A stretch of 64,000 nt of DNA, from positions 26,822 through 90,821 of the forward strand of contig CAVZNQ010000022.1 of the NCBI GenBank assembly GCA_963776665.1, read 5' to 3'. The notes beneath the pieces are model-generated. The model made no database searches, was not told where the DNA came from, and worked only from the letters and a program-made list of their open reading frames with translations. Of the stretch, positions 34,324 through 43,355 are shown in pieces. Source of the DNA: Roseiarcus sp963776665 (GTDB lineage Bacteria > Pseudomonadota > Alphaproteobacteria > Rhizobiales > Beijerinckiaceae). A program made the position numbers and the translations under genes. Position 1 is the first letter of the stretch, and each line of letters starts with the position of its first letter.

Positions 34324-35211
34324 ATGTCCATCCTTGTCAACGCCGACACCAAAGTCATCACCCAGGGCTTCACTGGCAAGAACGGCACGTTCCATTCCGA
34401 GCAGGCGATGGCTTACGGCACCAAACTGGTGGGGGGCGTTTCGCCGGGCAAAGGCGGTTCGATCCATCTCGGACTGCCGGTTTTCGATACCGTCACGGAG
34501 GCGCGGGAGAAAACCGGCGCCGACGCGAGCGTGATCTACGTGCCTCCGCCCGGCGCGGCGGATGCGATCTGTGAGGCGATTGACGCTGAGATCCCCCTCA
34601 TCGTTTGCATCACCGAAGGCATCCCCGTTCTGGACATGGCGCGGGTCAAGCGGTCGCTTCAAGGGTCGAAATCGGTCCTCGTCGGCCCGAACTGCCCAGG
34701 GGTAATGACCGCCGGCGAATGCAAGATCGGCATCATGCCGGGCAACATCTTTTCGCGCGGCAGCGTCGGGGTCGTGTCGCGCTCGGGCACCCTGACCTAC
34801 GAGGCGGTGTTCCAGACCACTCGGGAGGGTCTTGGGCAGACGACGGCCGTCGGCATCGGTGGCGATCCGATCAAGGGCTTGGAATTCGTCGACGCGCTCG
34901 CCATGTTTCTTGCGGATCCGCAAACAAAATCGATCGTGATGATCGGGGAGATCGGCGGCCAGGCTGAAGAAGACGCCGCCGAGTTTCTGAAGAGCGAGGC
35001 CAAGCGCGGTCGGTCGAAGCCGGTCGTCGGCTTTATTGCCGGTCGCACCGCCCCTTCCGGCCGCCGCATGGGACATGCCGGCGCGATCATCGCCGGCGGC
35101 AAAGGGGGCGCCGAGGACAAGATCGCGGCTATGGAAGCGGCAGGCGTCCGCGTCTCGCCGTCTCCCGCGCGGCTGGGCAAGACATTGGTCGATCTATTGA
35201 ACGGAAGATAA
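34324..35211 (+). CDS. sucD: Succinyl-CoA synthetase alpha subunit
   Basis: This is a 295-residue CoA-binding subunit: TKVITQGFTGKNGTFHSEQA, GGVSPGKGGS, CITEGIPVLDM, VGPNCPGVM and the phosphohistidine loop GRTAPSGRRMGHAGAII. Partner of SucC. It lies 15 bases upstream of sucA, linking it with the 2-oxoglutarate dehydrogenase genes. Confidence 0.97.
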   Translation: MSILVNADTKVITQGFTGKNGTFHSEQAMAYGTKLVGGVSPGKGGSIHLGLPVFDTVTEAREKTGADASVIYVPPPGAADAICEAIDAEIPLIVCITEGIPVLDMARVKRSLQGSKSVLVGPNCPGVMTAGECKIGIMPGNIFSRGSVGVVSRSGTLTYEAVFQTTREGLGQTTAVGIGGDPIKGLEFVDALAMFLADPQTKSIVMIGEIGGQAEEDAAEFLKSEAKRGRSKPVVGFIAGRTAPSGRRMGHAGAIIAGGKGGAEDKIAAMEAAGVRVSPSPARLGKTLVDLLNGR

Positions 35212-35226
35212 GAGAGTTCGCTTCCC

Positions 35227-38187
35227 ATGACCCGCCAGGATGTCAATCAAGCATTGCTGCAGACCTCGTTTTTGTACGGCGCCAATAGCGCCTATATCGA
35301 AGCCCTGCAGGCGAAATACGAGAACGACCCGCTTTCGGTCGAACCCGGCTGGCGGGATTTCTTCGCTGCCCTGGGCGATGATCCCGCAAGCGTGGTCAAG
35401 ACCGCGCGCGGCGCGTCGTGGCGCAAACCCGGTTGGCCGGCCACGCCGAAGGGCGATCTTATCAACGCGCTGGACGGGGACTGGCCGGCAACGGAAAGAG
35501 CGGTCGCCGACAAGCTCAGAGCCAAGGCGGCGGAAGCTGGGCCAAAGACGCCGACCGAGGACGAGATTCGCCGCGCGACCCGCGACTCCGTGCGCGCTCT
35601 GATGATGATACGCGCCTACCGCATGCGCGGCCATCTCTACGCCAATCTCGATCCGCTCGGCCTTGAGCCGCAGAGGGATCACGAGGAGCTCCATCCCTCG
35701 ACTTACGGCTTCCAGGAATCCGACTACGATCGCAAGATCTTCATCGATCACGTGCTCGGGCTCGAATATGCGACCTTGCGAGAAATGCTCGCGATCCTCA
35801 GGCGCACCTATTGCGGCACGATAGGCTTCGAATTCATCCATATCTCCGATCCGGCCGAGAAGGCCTGGATTCAGGAGCGCGTCGAGGGACCCGACAAGGA
35901 AATTCAGTTCACCAAGGAAGGCAAGCGCGCCATCCTCGGCAAGCTCGTAGAAACCGAGGGATTCGAGAAGTTTTTCGACGTCAAGTATCCGGGGGCGAAG
36001 CGGTTCGGCCTCGACGGCGCGGAGGCGATGATCCCGGCTCTCGAGCAGATCATCAAGCGGGGCGGTCAATTGGGTCTGCGCGACATCGCCCTCGGCATGG
36101 CCCATCGCGGCCGGCTCAACGTGCTGAGCCAGGTGATGCACAAGCAGCACCGCGTGATCTTTCACGAGTTCAAGGGCGGTTCGGCGTCGCCGGACGAGGT
36201 CGACGGCACCGGCGACGTCAAATATCACCTCGGCGCGTCTTCGGATCGCGAGTTCGACGGCAATAGCGTTCACCTTTCGCTGACGGCAAATCCGTCGCAT
36301 CTCGAGATCGTCGATCCGGTGGTCCTCGGTAAAGTTCGCGCCAAGCAGGATCAGCTCGGCGACGTCATTGAGCGGTCGAAAGCATTGCCGCTCTTGATCC
36401 ACGGCGACGCCGCTTTCGCCGGCCAGGGGGTGGTCGCGGAATGTTTCACCCTTTCGGGCCTGCGCGGGCACCGGACCGGCGGCTCGCTCCACTTCATCGT
36501 CAACAACCAGATCGGCTTCACCACCTATCCGCGCTATTCGCGCTCCTCGCCATATCCCTCCGACGTCGCCAAGCTGGTGGAAGCGCCGATTTTTCACGTC
36601 AACGGCGATGATCCGGAGGCCGTCGTCTTCTGCGCCAAGGTGGCGACTGAATACCGGCAGAAGTTTCACAAGCCGGTAGTCATCGACATGTTCTGCTATC
36701 GGCGGTTCGGCCACAACGAGGGCGACGAGCCGGCGTTCACTCAGCCGATCATGTATCGACTCATCCGCTCGCATCCTACGACGCTTCAGATCTATGCCGA
36801 GCGGCTTATCGCGGAAGGCATCGTCACCGAGCGCGAGGTCGACAAGATGCGCGCGGACTGGCGTCAACGGCTCGAGGCCGAATACGAGGCCGGACAGTCT
36901 TACTCGGCCAACAAGGCCGATTGGCTCGATGGCCGCTGGGCGGGCGTCAAGGCTGCGAGAGACATCGCCGATGACGATCTCCGCGGCAAGACCGGCGTCG
37001 AACTCGCACGTCTGAGATTGATCGGCGAGCGGATCACTGCGGCGCCGGAAGGCTTCAATATCCATAAGACGATCCTGCGGTTCCTCGAGAGCCGCCGCGC
37101 GGCGATCATGAGCGGCGAGGGGATCGATTGGTCCACCGCGGAGGCTCTCGCCTTCGGTTCACTGCTCGACGATGGCTTTCCGGTCCGACTTTCCGGCCAG
37201 GACAGCGAGCGCGGCACATTCTCGCAGCGCCACTCGGTGCTAATCGATCAGCAGACTGAAGCGCGCTACATTCCGCTGAACCACGTTCGCGACGGGCAGG
37301 CGCGCTACGAAGTCATCAACTCGATGCTGTCGGAGGAAGCTGTGCTCGGCTTCGAATACGGCTATTCGCTCGCCGAGCCAAACGCGCTTGTTCTGTGGGA
37401 GGCGCAGTTCGGCGACTTCGCAAACGGCGCCCAAGTCGTCTTCGACCAGTTCATCTCTTCAGGCGAGCGCAAATGGCTGCGGATGTCCGGTCTCGTGTGC
37501 ATGTTGCCGCACGGGTACGAGGGTCAGGGGCCGGAGCATTCTTCCGCGCGGCTTGAGCGCTATCTGCAGCTCTGCGCCGAGGACAACATGCAGGTTGTCG
37601 TGTGCACGACGCCGGCCAATTTCTTCCACGCGCTGAGGCGGCAGCTCAAGCGCCAGTTCCGCAAGCCGCTCATCGCGATGACCCCGAAGTCGATGCTGCG
37701 CAACAAGCGCGCCGTTTCCAACCTCGAAGCGTTCGGGCCGGGAACGTCGTTCCACCGTCTATTGTGGGATCACGCGGAGACCCATAAGGGCGAGAAGATC
37801 ACGCTAGTCAAGGACGACAAGATCCGCCGCGTCGTGCTCTGTTCGGGCAAGGTCTATTATGATCTTTACGACGAGCGCGAGAAGCGGGGGATCGAGGACG
37901 TCTACCTGTTGCGGATCGAGCAGCTTTATCCGTTCCCGGCGAAGGCGTTGTTGAAGGAGCTCTCGCGCTTCAAGCAAGCCGAAATGGTCTGGTGCCAGGA
38001 GGAGCCTAAGAACATGGGCGCATGGAGCTTCGTCGAGACCTATCTCGAATGGGTGCTAGGCCAGATCGGCGGCAAATCGAAGCGCCCCCGCTACGCCGGG
38101 CGCCCAGCGTCGGCATCGACCGCTACGGGGCTCATGTCGACCCATTTGGCGCAGCTCAAGGCCTTCCTCGATGAATGTCTGTCTTAG
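35227..38187 (+). CDS. sucA: 2-oxoglutarate dehydrogenase E1 component
   Basis: This 986-residue thiamine-diphosphate enzyme decarboxylates 2-oxoglutarate and passes the succinyl group to E2. It has the short N-terminal E2-binding segment (SFLYGANSAYIEALQAKYEND), MAHRGRLNVLSQVMHKQHR, the ThDP-binding block HGDAAFAGQGVVAECFTLS with FIVNNQIGFTT, and C-terminal VLWEAQFGDFANGAQVVFDQ and LMLPHGYEGQGPEHSSAR-type sequence (CMLPHGYEGQGPEHSSAR). Standard length. Its 3' end is followed by a YciI-like gene before sucB. Confidence 0.97.
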   Translation: MTRQDVNQALLQTSFLYGANSAYIEALQAKYENDPLSVEPGWRDFFAALGDDPASVVKTARGASWRKPGWPATPKGDLINALDGDWPATERAVADKLRAKAAEAGPKTPTEDEIRRATRDSVRALMMIRAYRMRGHLYANLDPLGLEPQRDHEELHPSTYGFQESDYDRKIFIDHVLGLEYATLREMLAILRRTYCGTIGFEFIHISDPAEKAWIQERVEGPDKEIQFTKEGKRAILGKLVETEGFEKFFDVKYPGAKRFGLDGAEAMIPALEQIIKRGGQLGLRDIALGMAHRGRLNVLSQVMHKQHRVIFHEFKGGSASPDEVDGTGDVKYHLGASSDREFDGNSVHLSLTANPSHLEIVDPVVLGKVRAKQDQLGDVIERSKALPLLIHGDAAFAGQGVVAECFTLSGLRGHRTGGSLHFIVNNQIGFTTYPRYSRSSPYPSDVAKLVEAPIFHVNGDDPEAVVFCAKVATEYRQKFHKPVVIDMFCYRRFGHNEGDEPAFTQPIMYRLIRSHPTTLQIYAERLIAEGIVTEREVDKMRADWRQRLEAEYEAGQSYSANKADWLDGRWAGVKAARDIADDDLRGKTGVELARLRLIGERITAAPEGFNIHKTILRFLESRRAAIMSGEGIDWSTAEALAFGSLLDDGFPVRLSGQDSERGTFSQRHSVLIDQQTEARYIPLNHVRDGQARYEVINSMLSEEAVLGFEYGYSLAEPNALVLWEAQFGDFANGAQVVFDQFISSGERKWLRMSGLVCMLPHGYEGQGPEHSSARLERYLQLCAEDNMQVVVCTTPANFFHALRRQLKRQFRKPLIAMTPKSMLRNKRAVSNLEAFGPGTSFHRLLWDHAETHKGEKITLVKDDKIRRVVLCSGKVYYDLYDEREKRGIEDVYLLRIEQLYPFPAKALLKELSRFKQAEMVWCQEEPKNMGAWSFVETYLEWVLGQIGGKSKRPRYAGRPASASTATGLMSTHLAQLKAFLDECLS

Positions 38188-38243
38188 GAGTGACGGCGCT
38201 GGGTCTTAGGGCGAACGGCGCGACAGGGCGAAACGAGTTCCAC

Positions 38244-38579
38244 ATGCCCCACTACCTCTGCAAGCTCAGGCCGCCGCGGCCGACCTTCATCGACGACATG
38301 GCGCCCGACGAAGCGCTTCTGATGCGCGCGCACCGTGAATACTGGACGCCCCGGGTGGAGGCGGGCGTGGTAGTGGCGATGGGCCCGGTCGCCGATCCGG
38401 CCGGCGGCTACGGGATTGCGATCATCGAGGCGGGTTCTACGGCCGCGCTCGAGGCGATGCAGCGGGCCGATCCGGTCATCGCCGCGGGACGTGGATTTGC
38501 CTATGAGAATCTCCTCATGCCGGCGATTGCCGTCCGTCCCAGCCTGCCGCTCGCGCCCGTTACCTCCGTCACTCCCTAG
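38244..38579 (+). CDS. YciI-like (YCII-related) domain protein
   Basis: This is a 111-residue protein from ATG 38244: PHYLCKLRPPRPTFIDDM, HREYWTPRVEAGVVVAMGPV, GYGIAIIEAGSTAALEAMQRADPVI. These are the pattern and size of YCII-related proteins, small ferredoxin-fold dimers with a conserved His/Asp pair. An upstream in-frame ATG at 38175 overlaps the sucA end and would add 23 residues without domain similarity. Position between sucA and sucB is unusual; it is probably co-transcribed. Function unknown. Confidence 0.8.
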   Translation: MPHYLCKLRPPRPTFIDDMAPDEALLMRAHREYWTPRVEAGVVVAMGPVADPAGGYGIAIIEAGSTAALEAMQRADPVIAAGRGFAYENLLMPAIAVRPSLPLAPVTSVTP

Positions 38580-38612
38580 GAATAGAGAAGGGCGCCTTGC
38601 GGCGCGATTGAC

Positions 38613-39839
38613 ATGGCGATTGAAATCCGGGTTCCGACGTTGGGCGAGTCGATCAGCGAAGCGACCGTCGGCAAATGGTTCAAGAAGGCGGGCGAATCCG
38701 TGCGCGCCGACGAGCCGCTGGTCGAACTCGAAACCGACAAGGTGACGCTCGAAGTCAACGCGCCGGGCGCAGGGGTATTGAGCGAGATCGCCGCGGAGAC
38801 AGGTCAGACGGTCGCAATCGGCGCATTGCTCGGTCAACTCTCGGGTGGAGCGGCGGCGCCTGCTGCGGCTCCGGCGCCTGCCACGGCGACCAAAGCCGTT
38901 TCCGCGCCAGCAGCGGCGATGCCTCCGTCGCCGTCCGCCGCCAAGATCGCCGCCGAGGACAAGATCGATCTCAGCTCGGTCGCCGGGAGCGGAAAGCGGG
39001 GCCAAGTGCTGAAGGGCGACGTGCTTGCGGCCGCCGCGGCGAATGCGCCTGCGCCCGCGCCGGTTCAGGCGCTTGCGTCAATTCCCGCCCCGGCTCCCGC
39101 GCCTCTCCCGGCGGCGCGCTCAACGTCGCCCGACGACAGCGCCCGCGAAGAGCGGGTGCGGATGACCAAGCTGCGCCAGACCATCGCGCGCCGCCTCAAG
39201 GACGCACAAAACACCGCGGCGATGCTCACGACCTTCAACGAAGTCGACATGAGCGAAGTGATGGCGTTGCGCGCCCGCTACAAGGAGGCTTTCGAGAAGA
39301 AGCATGGCGCCAAGCTTGGTTTCATGGGATTTTTCGTCAAGGCCTGCGTTCAGGCGCTCAAGGAAATTCCGGCGGTCAACGCCGAGATCGACGGCGCCGA
39401 CCTCGTCTACAAGAACTACTACCACATCGGCATCGCCGTCGGCACCGATAAGGGGCTGATCGTGCCGGTGGCGCGCGACGCAGACAGACTTTCGATCGCC
39501 GAAATCGAGAAGACCATCGCTGATCTCGGCAAGCGCGCCCGTGATGGTCAGCTCAAGCTCGAAGAATTGCAGGGTGGAACCTTCACCATCACCAACGGCG
39601 GCATCTACGGCTCGCTGATGTCGACGCCGATCCTCAACGCGCCGCAGTCGGGCATCCTCGGCATGCACAAGATCCAGGAGCGGCCGGTCGCTCTCGGCGG
39701 CAAGGTCGAGATCCGGCCGATGATGTATCTGGCGTTGAGCTACGATCATCGGATCGTCGACGGCAGGGAAGCGGTGACCTTCCTGGTCCGCGTCAAGGAA
39801 GCGCTCGAAGACCCGGCGCGCCTTGTGCTAGACCTCTGA
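38613..39839 (+). CDS. sucB: 2-oxoglutarate dehydrogenase E2 (dihydrolipoyl succinyltransferase)
   Basis: This is a 408-residue protein. The N-terminal lipoyl domain has the lipoylated Lys in ELETDKVTLEV. An Ala/Pro-rich hinge follows, then a peripheral E1/E3-binding segment (AAEDKIDLSSVAGSGKRGQVLKGDV). A second flexible linker leads to the catalytic domain with RMTKLRQTIARRLKDAQNTAA, FTITNGGIYGS, LNAPQSGILGMH and the active-site SYDHRIVDGREAV. This last motif favours succinyl rather than acetyl transfer. Downstream are MAPEG and lpd genes. Confidence 0.96.
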   Translation: MAIEIRVPTLGESISEATVGKWFKKAGESVRADEPLVELETDKVTLEVNAPGAGVLSEIAAETGQTVAIGALLGQLSGGAAAPAAAPAPATATKAVSAPAAAMPPSPSAAKIAAEDKIDLSSVAGSGKRGQVLKGDVLAAAAANAPAPAPVQALASIPAPAPAPLPAARSTSPDDSAREERVRMTKLRQTIARRLKDAQNTAAMLTTFNEVDMSEVMALRARYKEAFEKKHGAKLGFMGFFVKACVQALKEIPAVNAEIDGADLVYKNYYHIGIAVGTDKGLIVPVARDADRLSIAEIEKTIADLGKRARDGQLKLEELQGGTFTITNGGIYGSLMSTPILNAPQSGILGMHKIQERPVALGGKVEIRPMMYLALSYDHRIVDGREAVTFLVRVKEALEDPARLVLDL

Positions 39840-39881
39840 AGCGGCGAGGTTCCACGGGGCCGGCCGATCGGGGAGGATTTC

Positions 39882-40271
39882 ATGAGAGAACTGACGTGTC
39901 TTGAACTGAGCGTATTGCTATGGGTGGCGCATGTTCTCACTCAGGCCTTCGCGGCGCGCGGCGAGTTTGGCGACGCATATCTGTTCACTCCGCGCGACAC
40001 GGAGCCGCCGGTCAAAGGCCTCGCTTATGGCCGGGCGACGCGGGCGCTCGCCAACTACGTCGAGAATTACGGCCCGTTCATCGCCTTGGCTTTGGCGCTG
40101 ATCGCAACCGGACAAGGAGGCGGCCTCGGTGCGCTAGGGGCGACAATCTGGATTCTCGCCCGCATTATCTACTTGCCGATCTACCTCATGGGCACAATCT
40201 ATGTGCGGACGGCGCTGTGGGGTATCTCGGTCGTCGGCCTCTTGATGATGCTGTGCCGTTTGGTCTTCTGA
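39882..40271 (+). CDS. MAPEG family membrane protein
   Basis: This 129-residue integral membrane protein has four predicted helices: LSVLLWVAHVLTQAFAA, FIALALALIA, GALGATIWILARIIYLPIYLM and GISVVGLLMMLC. RATRALANYVENYGPFIALAL is the MAPEG hallmark (R-x-x-N-x-x-E). Bacterial MAPEG proteins are often glutathione-dependent or of unknown function. It sits between sucB and lpd, 42 bases after sucB. Confidence 0.85.
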   Translation: MRELTCLELSVLLWVAHVLTQAFAARGEFGDAYLFTPRDTEPPVKGLAYGRATRALANYVENYGPFIALALALIATGQGGGLGALGATIWILARIIYLPIYLMGTIYVRTALWGISVVGLLMMLCRLVF

Positions 40272-40344
40272 AGGACGGCTCCGTCGCCCCGCGGACGAGC
40301 GCCGACCCGCGTCCGGTTGTCGCAGGGAGCGAGAGAGTATCTGG

Positions 40345-41742
40345 ATGAGCTACGATGTGGTCGTGATCGGCTCCGGCCCCGGCGGATACGTTTGCGCGAT
40401 CCGCGCCGCGCAGCTCGGCATGAAGGTCGCGGTGGTCGAAAAGATGAAGACCCTCGGCGGGACCTGCCTGAACATCGGCTGCATTCCGTCCAAGGCGCTC
40501 CTCTATGCGACGGAAATGTTCGACGAGGCGGCGCATGGCCTTGGCGCGCTCGGCGTCGTGGTCCCTGCTCCCAAGCTCGATCTCGCGGCCATGATGAAAC
40601 ACAAGGACGCTACCGTCGCCGCCAACGTCAACGGCGTCGCCTTTCTGTTCAAGAAGAACAAAATCGACTGGCTGAGCGGCGAGGGGCGGATCGATGCGCC
40701 CGGAAAAGTGATCGTTAAGGCGGCCGACGGGAAAGAGACGAAGGTCGAGACGAAGGCGATCGTGATCGCGACCGGGTCCGACGTCGCCCGGCTGCCCGGA
40801 ATCGAGATCGACGAGAAGACGGTCGTCTCGTCGACGGGCGCGCTGAGCTTGGCGGCTCCGCCAAAAAAGCTGATCGTCGTTGGCGCCGGCGTCATCGGAC
40901 TCGAGCTTGGCTCGGTCTGGCGGCGCCTCGGAGCCGAGGTGACCGTGGTCGAGTTTCTCGACCGGGTCCTAACGGGGATAGACGGCGAGGTCGCCAAGCT
41001 GATGCAACGCACGCTGGAAAAACAGGGCCTCGTCTTTCATCTTGGCCACAAGGTGACGAAGATCGAAAAGGCGGGGGCGAGCGTCAAGGCGACTATCGAG
41101 CCTGCGGCGGGCGGCGACGCGAAGAGCATCGACGCCGACATTGTGCTGGTCGCCGTTGGCCGGCGTCCGTTCACCGAGGGCCTGGGCCTCGAGTCGGTGG
41201 GGGTCAAGACCGAGCGCGGCCAGGTCGTAGTCGACGCCCGTTATGCGACCAATGTTCCTGGGATATATGCAATCGGCGATGTGATCCGCGGGCCGATGCT
41301 TGCCCACAAGGCGGAGGACGAAGGCGTCGCCCTCGCCGAGATGCTGGCGGGGCAGGCGGGCCACGTCAACTACGGCGTCATCCCCAACGTCGTCTATACG
41401 AGCCCGGAAGTCGCCTCGGTCGGCAAGAGTGAGGAAGATTTGAAGGCCGAAGGCGTAGCCTACGTCACAGGCAAGTTTCCGTTCACCGCCAACGGGCGCG
41501 CGCGGGCGATGCGCCATACCGACGGCTTCGTGAAGATTCTCGCCGACGCCGCCAGCGACCGCTTACTCGGAGGGCATATCGTCGGTTTTGGGGCCGGCGA
41601 GATGATCCACGAGATCGCGGTTCTAATGGAGTTCGGCGGTTCGGCGGAGGACTTGGCCCGCACGTGCCACGCTCACCCGACGATGTCAGAGGCAGTCAAG
41701 GAGGCGGCGATGGCGGTGGCGAAGCGCGCCATCCATATCTGA
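40345..41742 (+). CDS. lpdA: Dihydrolipoyl dehydrogenase (E3)
   Basis: This is a 465-residue flavoprotein: FAD motif VVIGSGPGGYVCAIRAAQ, redox-active disulfide GGTCLNIGCIPSK, NAD motif VVGAGVIGLELGSVWRRLG, IYAIGDVIRGPMLAHKAEDEG and the C-terminal catalytic HAHPTMSEAVKEA. It reoxidises the dihydrolipoyl arm of 2-oxoglutarate dehydrogenase E2, and completes the E1/E2/E3 set of this locus. Confidence 0.97.
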   Translation: MSYDVVVIGSGPGGYVCAIRAAQLGMKVAVVEKMKTLGGTCLNIGCIPSKALLYATEMFDEAAHGLGALGVVVPAPKLDLAAMMKHKDATVAANVNGVAFLFKKNKIDWLSGEGRIDAPGKVIVKAADGKETKVETKAIVIATGSDVARLPGIEIDEKTVVSSTGALSLAAPPKKLIVVGAGVIGLELGSVWRRLGAEVTVVEFLDRVLTGIDGEVAKLMQRTLEKQGLVFHLGHKVTKIEKAGASVKATIEPAAGGDAKSIDADIVLVAVGRRPFTEGLGLESVGVKTERGQVVVDARYATNVPGIYAIGDVIRGPMLAHKAEDEGVALAEMLAGQAGHVNYGVIPNVVYTSPEVASVGKSEEDLKAEGVAYVTGKFPFTANGRARAMRHTDGFVKILADAASDRLLGGHIVGFGAGEMIHEIAVLMEFGGSAEDLARTCHAHPTMSEAVKEAAMAVAKRAIHI

Positions 41743-41774
41743 GGGCGCGCTGCGCCGAGAAGCGGGGGCAATTC

Positions 41775-42545
41775 TTGCGCGGGGTTCAAAGGCCGGTTGT
41801 AGAGGTCCTCGCAATTGTAGCGATGGCGCTGTCAGCTGCGCCCGCCTGCGCGGATCCCAACGCCCTCTGGCGCATCGTGCATGGCGAGTGCGTACCCCAT
41901 GTCGAAGCGGGGTTAGGACCGAAACCCTGCGAACGCGTCGGTCTCGAAGGAGGCGTCGCTCAGGGGGTCGCGATCCTCAAGGACCTCGTCGGCATCGCCC
42001 AGATGCTCGCGATTCCGACCCGGCGGATCACCGGAATCGAGGACCCGCAGATGCTCGAGCCCGATGCGCCGCCCGTTTTTGCGGATGCGTGGGCATCCAG
42101 GGATCTTGTCGAGGCGCGGCTCGGCCGCGAGCTGCCGAGGGAGGCGGTCGGGCTAGCGATCAATTCGAAATGGGCGCGGAGCCAGGACCAACTCCACGTC
42201 CATGTCGATTGCGTCGCCGTCCCGGTCGTCATGGCCCTTGCCGACTATGCTTCTGCTCTCGACGATCAATGGCGCGCGATGACGATCCCGCTCCGGGGAC
42301 GGGTCTATTTCGCGCGTCGGGTGGCCTCGGCCGATCTTCGCGACGTCGCGCCGCTGAAGCTGCTCGCCGACGGCGTCCATGGCGCGCGGGCGCAAATGGG
42401 CGCCTATAGTCTCGCGGCCATCGGCGCGACCTCTGATGGAAAGCCCGGCTTCGTCCTGCTCGCTGACCAGTTCTCGCTCGAGGGGGGAGGTCACGCGGAG
42501 GATCTCCAGGACCACGATTGCGCCATTGCCCATTCTGGGCCATGA
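41775..42545 (+). CDS. CDP-diacylglycerol diphosphatase family protein
   Basis: About 256 residues from TTG 41775, chosen because it begins a signal-like hydrophobic segment (RPVVEVLAIVAMALSAAPACA). The body matches the Cdh family: LWRIVHGECVPH, PCERVGLEGG, ILKDLVGIAQMLAIPTRRITGIEDP, and LAINSKWARSQDQLHVHVDCV with the HxH motif of the HIT-like active site. Cdh hydrolyses CDP-diacylglycerol to phosphatidate and CMP at the membrane. The start is uncertain, the family is clear. Confidence 0.85.
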   Translation: MRGVQRPVVEVLAIVAMALSAAPACADPNALWRIVHGECVPHVEAGLGPKPCERVGLEGGVAQGVAILKDLVGIAQMLAIPTRRITGIEDPQMLEPDAPPVFADAWASRDLVEARLGRELPREAVGLAINSKWARSQDQLHVHVDCVAVPVVMALADYASALDDQWRAMTIPLRGRVYFARRVASADLRDVAPLKLLADGVHGARAQMGAYSLAAIGATSDGKPGFVLLADQFSLEGGGHAEDLQDHDCAIAHSGP

Positions 42546-42689
42546 TTTGGTCAGGTTCGCCTCGGCGGGCCGAGGGGCGACCCCAAGATCACAAGCCAGA
42601 ACAGTGGCGCCGGCCATTGCTGAGCGTCAGCCTCGACGAGAGGGTCGCACGATTTTTGCGGGGGCCTGGCGGCGAAGGGGAGGGGCGAG

Positions 42690-43220
42690 ATGCGGACGCT
42701 GTTCAAGCACATCTTGGCGTTCACGCTTCTGTTGGCGGCGTCGAACTGTGCCTATGCCTATGTTGATATCAACATCGATCTATCCTCGCAGACGATGATC
42801 GTCCATTCCGGCTCGGGTGACACCTACGTCTGGCCGATCTCGTCAGGCAGGGCCGGTCATCCGACGCCGCGCGGCCTATTTCACCCCCGCGCCCTCTACC
42901 CCATCGTCTATTCCGCTAAATACGGCAACGCCCCGATGCCGCACTCGATTTTCTTCTATGGCCAGTTCGCGATTCACGGCACGACTGCGGTCGGTAGTCT
43001 TGGCCGGCCGGCCTCGCATGGCTGCGTCCGGCTTTCCCCCGGCAACGCTGCGACACTCTTCGCCATGGTGCAGCGGCAAGGAGCGGAAATCCGCATCGTC
43101 GGATCGCCGTTCAGCGACGAAGCGCGCCGCGAACGGCGCCCCTACTCGACGCTCGCGTTCGCGCCGATCCGCCATACGCGGACGCTCAAAGAATGGGCGC
43201 GCGATCCGCTGGCGCGCTGA
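42690..43220 (+). CDS. L,D-transpeptidase (YkuD domain)
   Basis: This is a 176-residue exported protein with a signal peptide (RTLFKHILAFTLLLAASNCAYA), a short beta-rich start VDINIDLSSQTMIVHS and the YkuD catalytic signature FAIHGTTAVGSLGRPASHGCVRL, with the nucleophilic Cys in SHGCVRL. Enzymes of this family make 3-3 peptidoglycan cross-links or attach proteins to peptidoglycan. There is no separate peptidoglycan-binding domain. Confidence 0.93.
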   Translation: MRTLFKHILAFTLLLAASNCAYAYVDINIDLSSQTMIVHSGSGDTYVWPISSGRAGHPTPRGLFHPRALYPIVYSAKYGNAPMPHSIFFYGQFAIHGTTAVGSLGRPASHGCVRLSPGNAATLFAMVQRQGAEIRIVGSPFSDEARRERRPYSTLAFAPIRHTRTLKEWARDPLAR

Positions 43221-43355
43221 GCGGGGGGCTCGCAACCTATCAAAAGGGCGGCATCATGGGCAAAAATTCACGTTCCCAGGTGTCGCGTTTTACTTTCGTT
43301 TAGGATATCAGGCCTACCGGGATCGAACCGGCGAAAGCCGTTTGAGGAGGCCTGG

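Noticed and set aside
43310..43353. tRNA-like T-arm with AGGCCT stem (minus strand)
   Set aside because: Only about 44 bases; no D or anticodon arm, so not a tRNA gene. May be a leader hairpin of the following gene.
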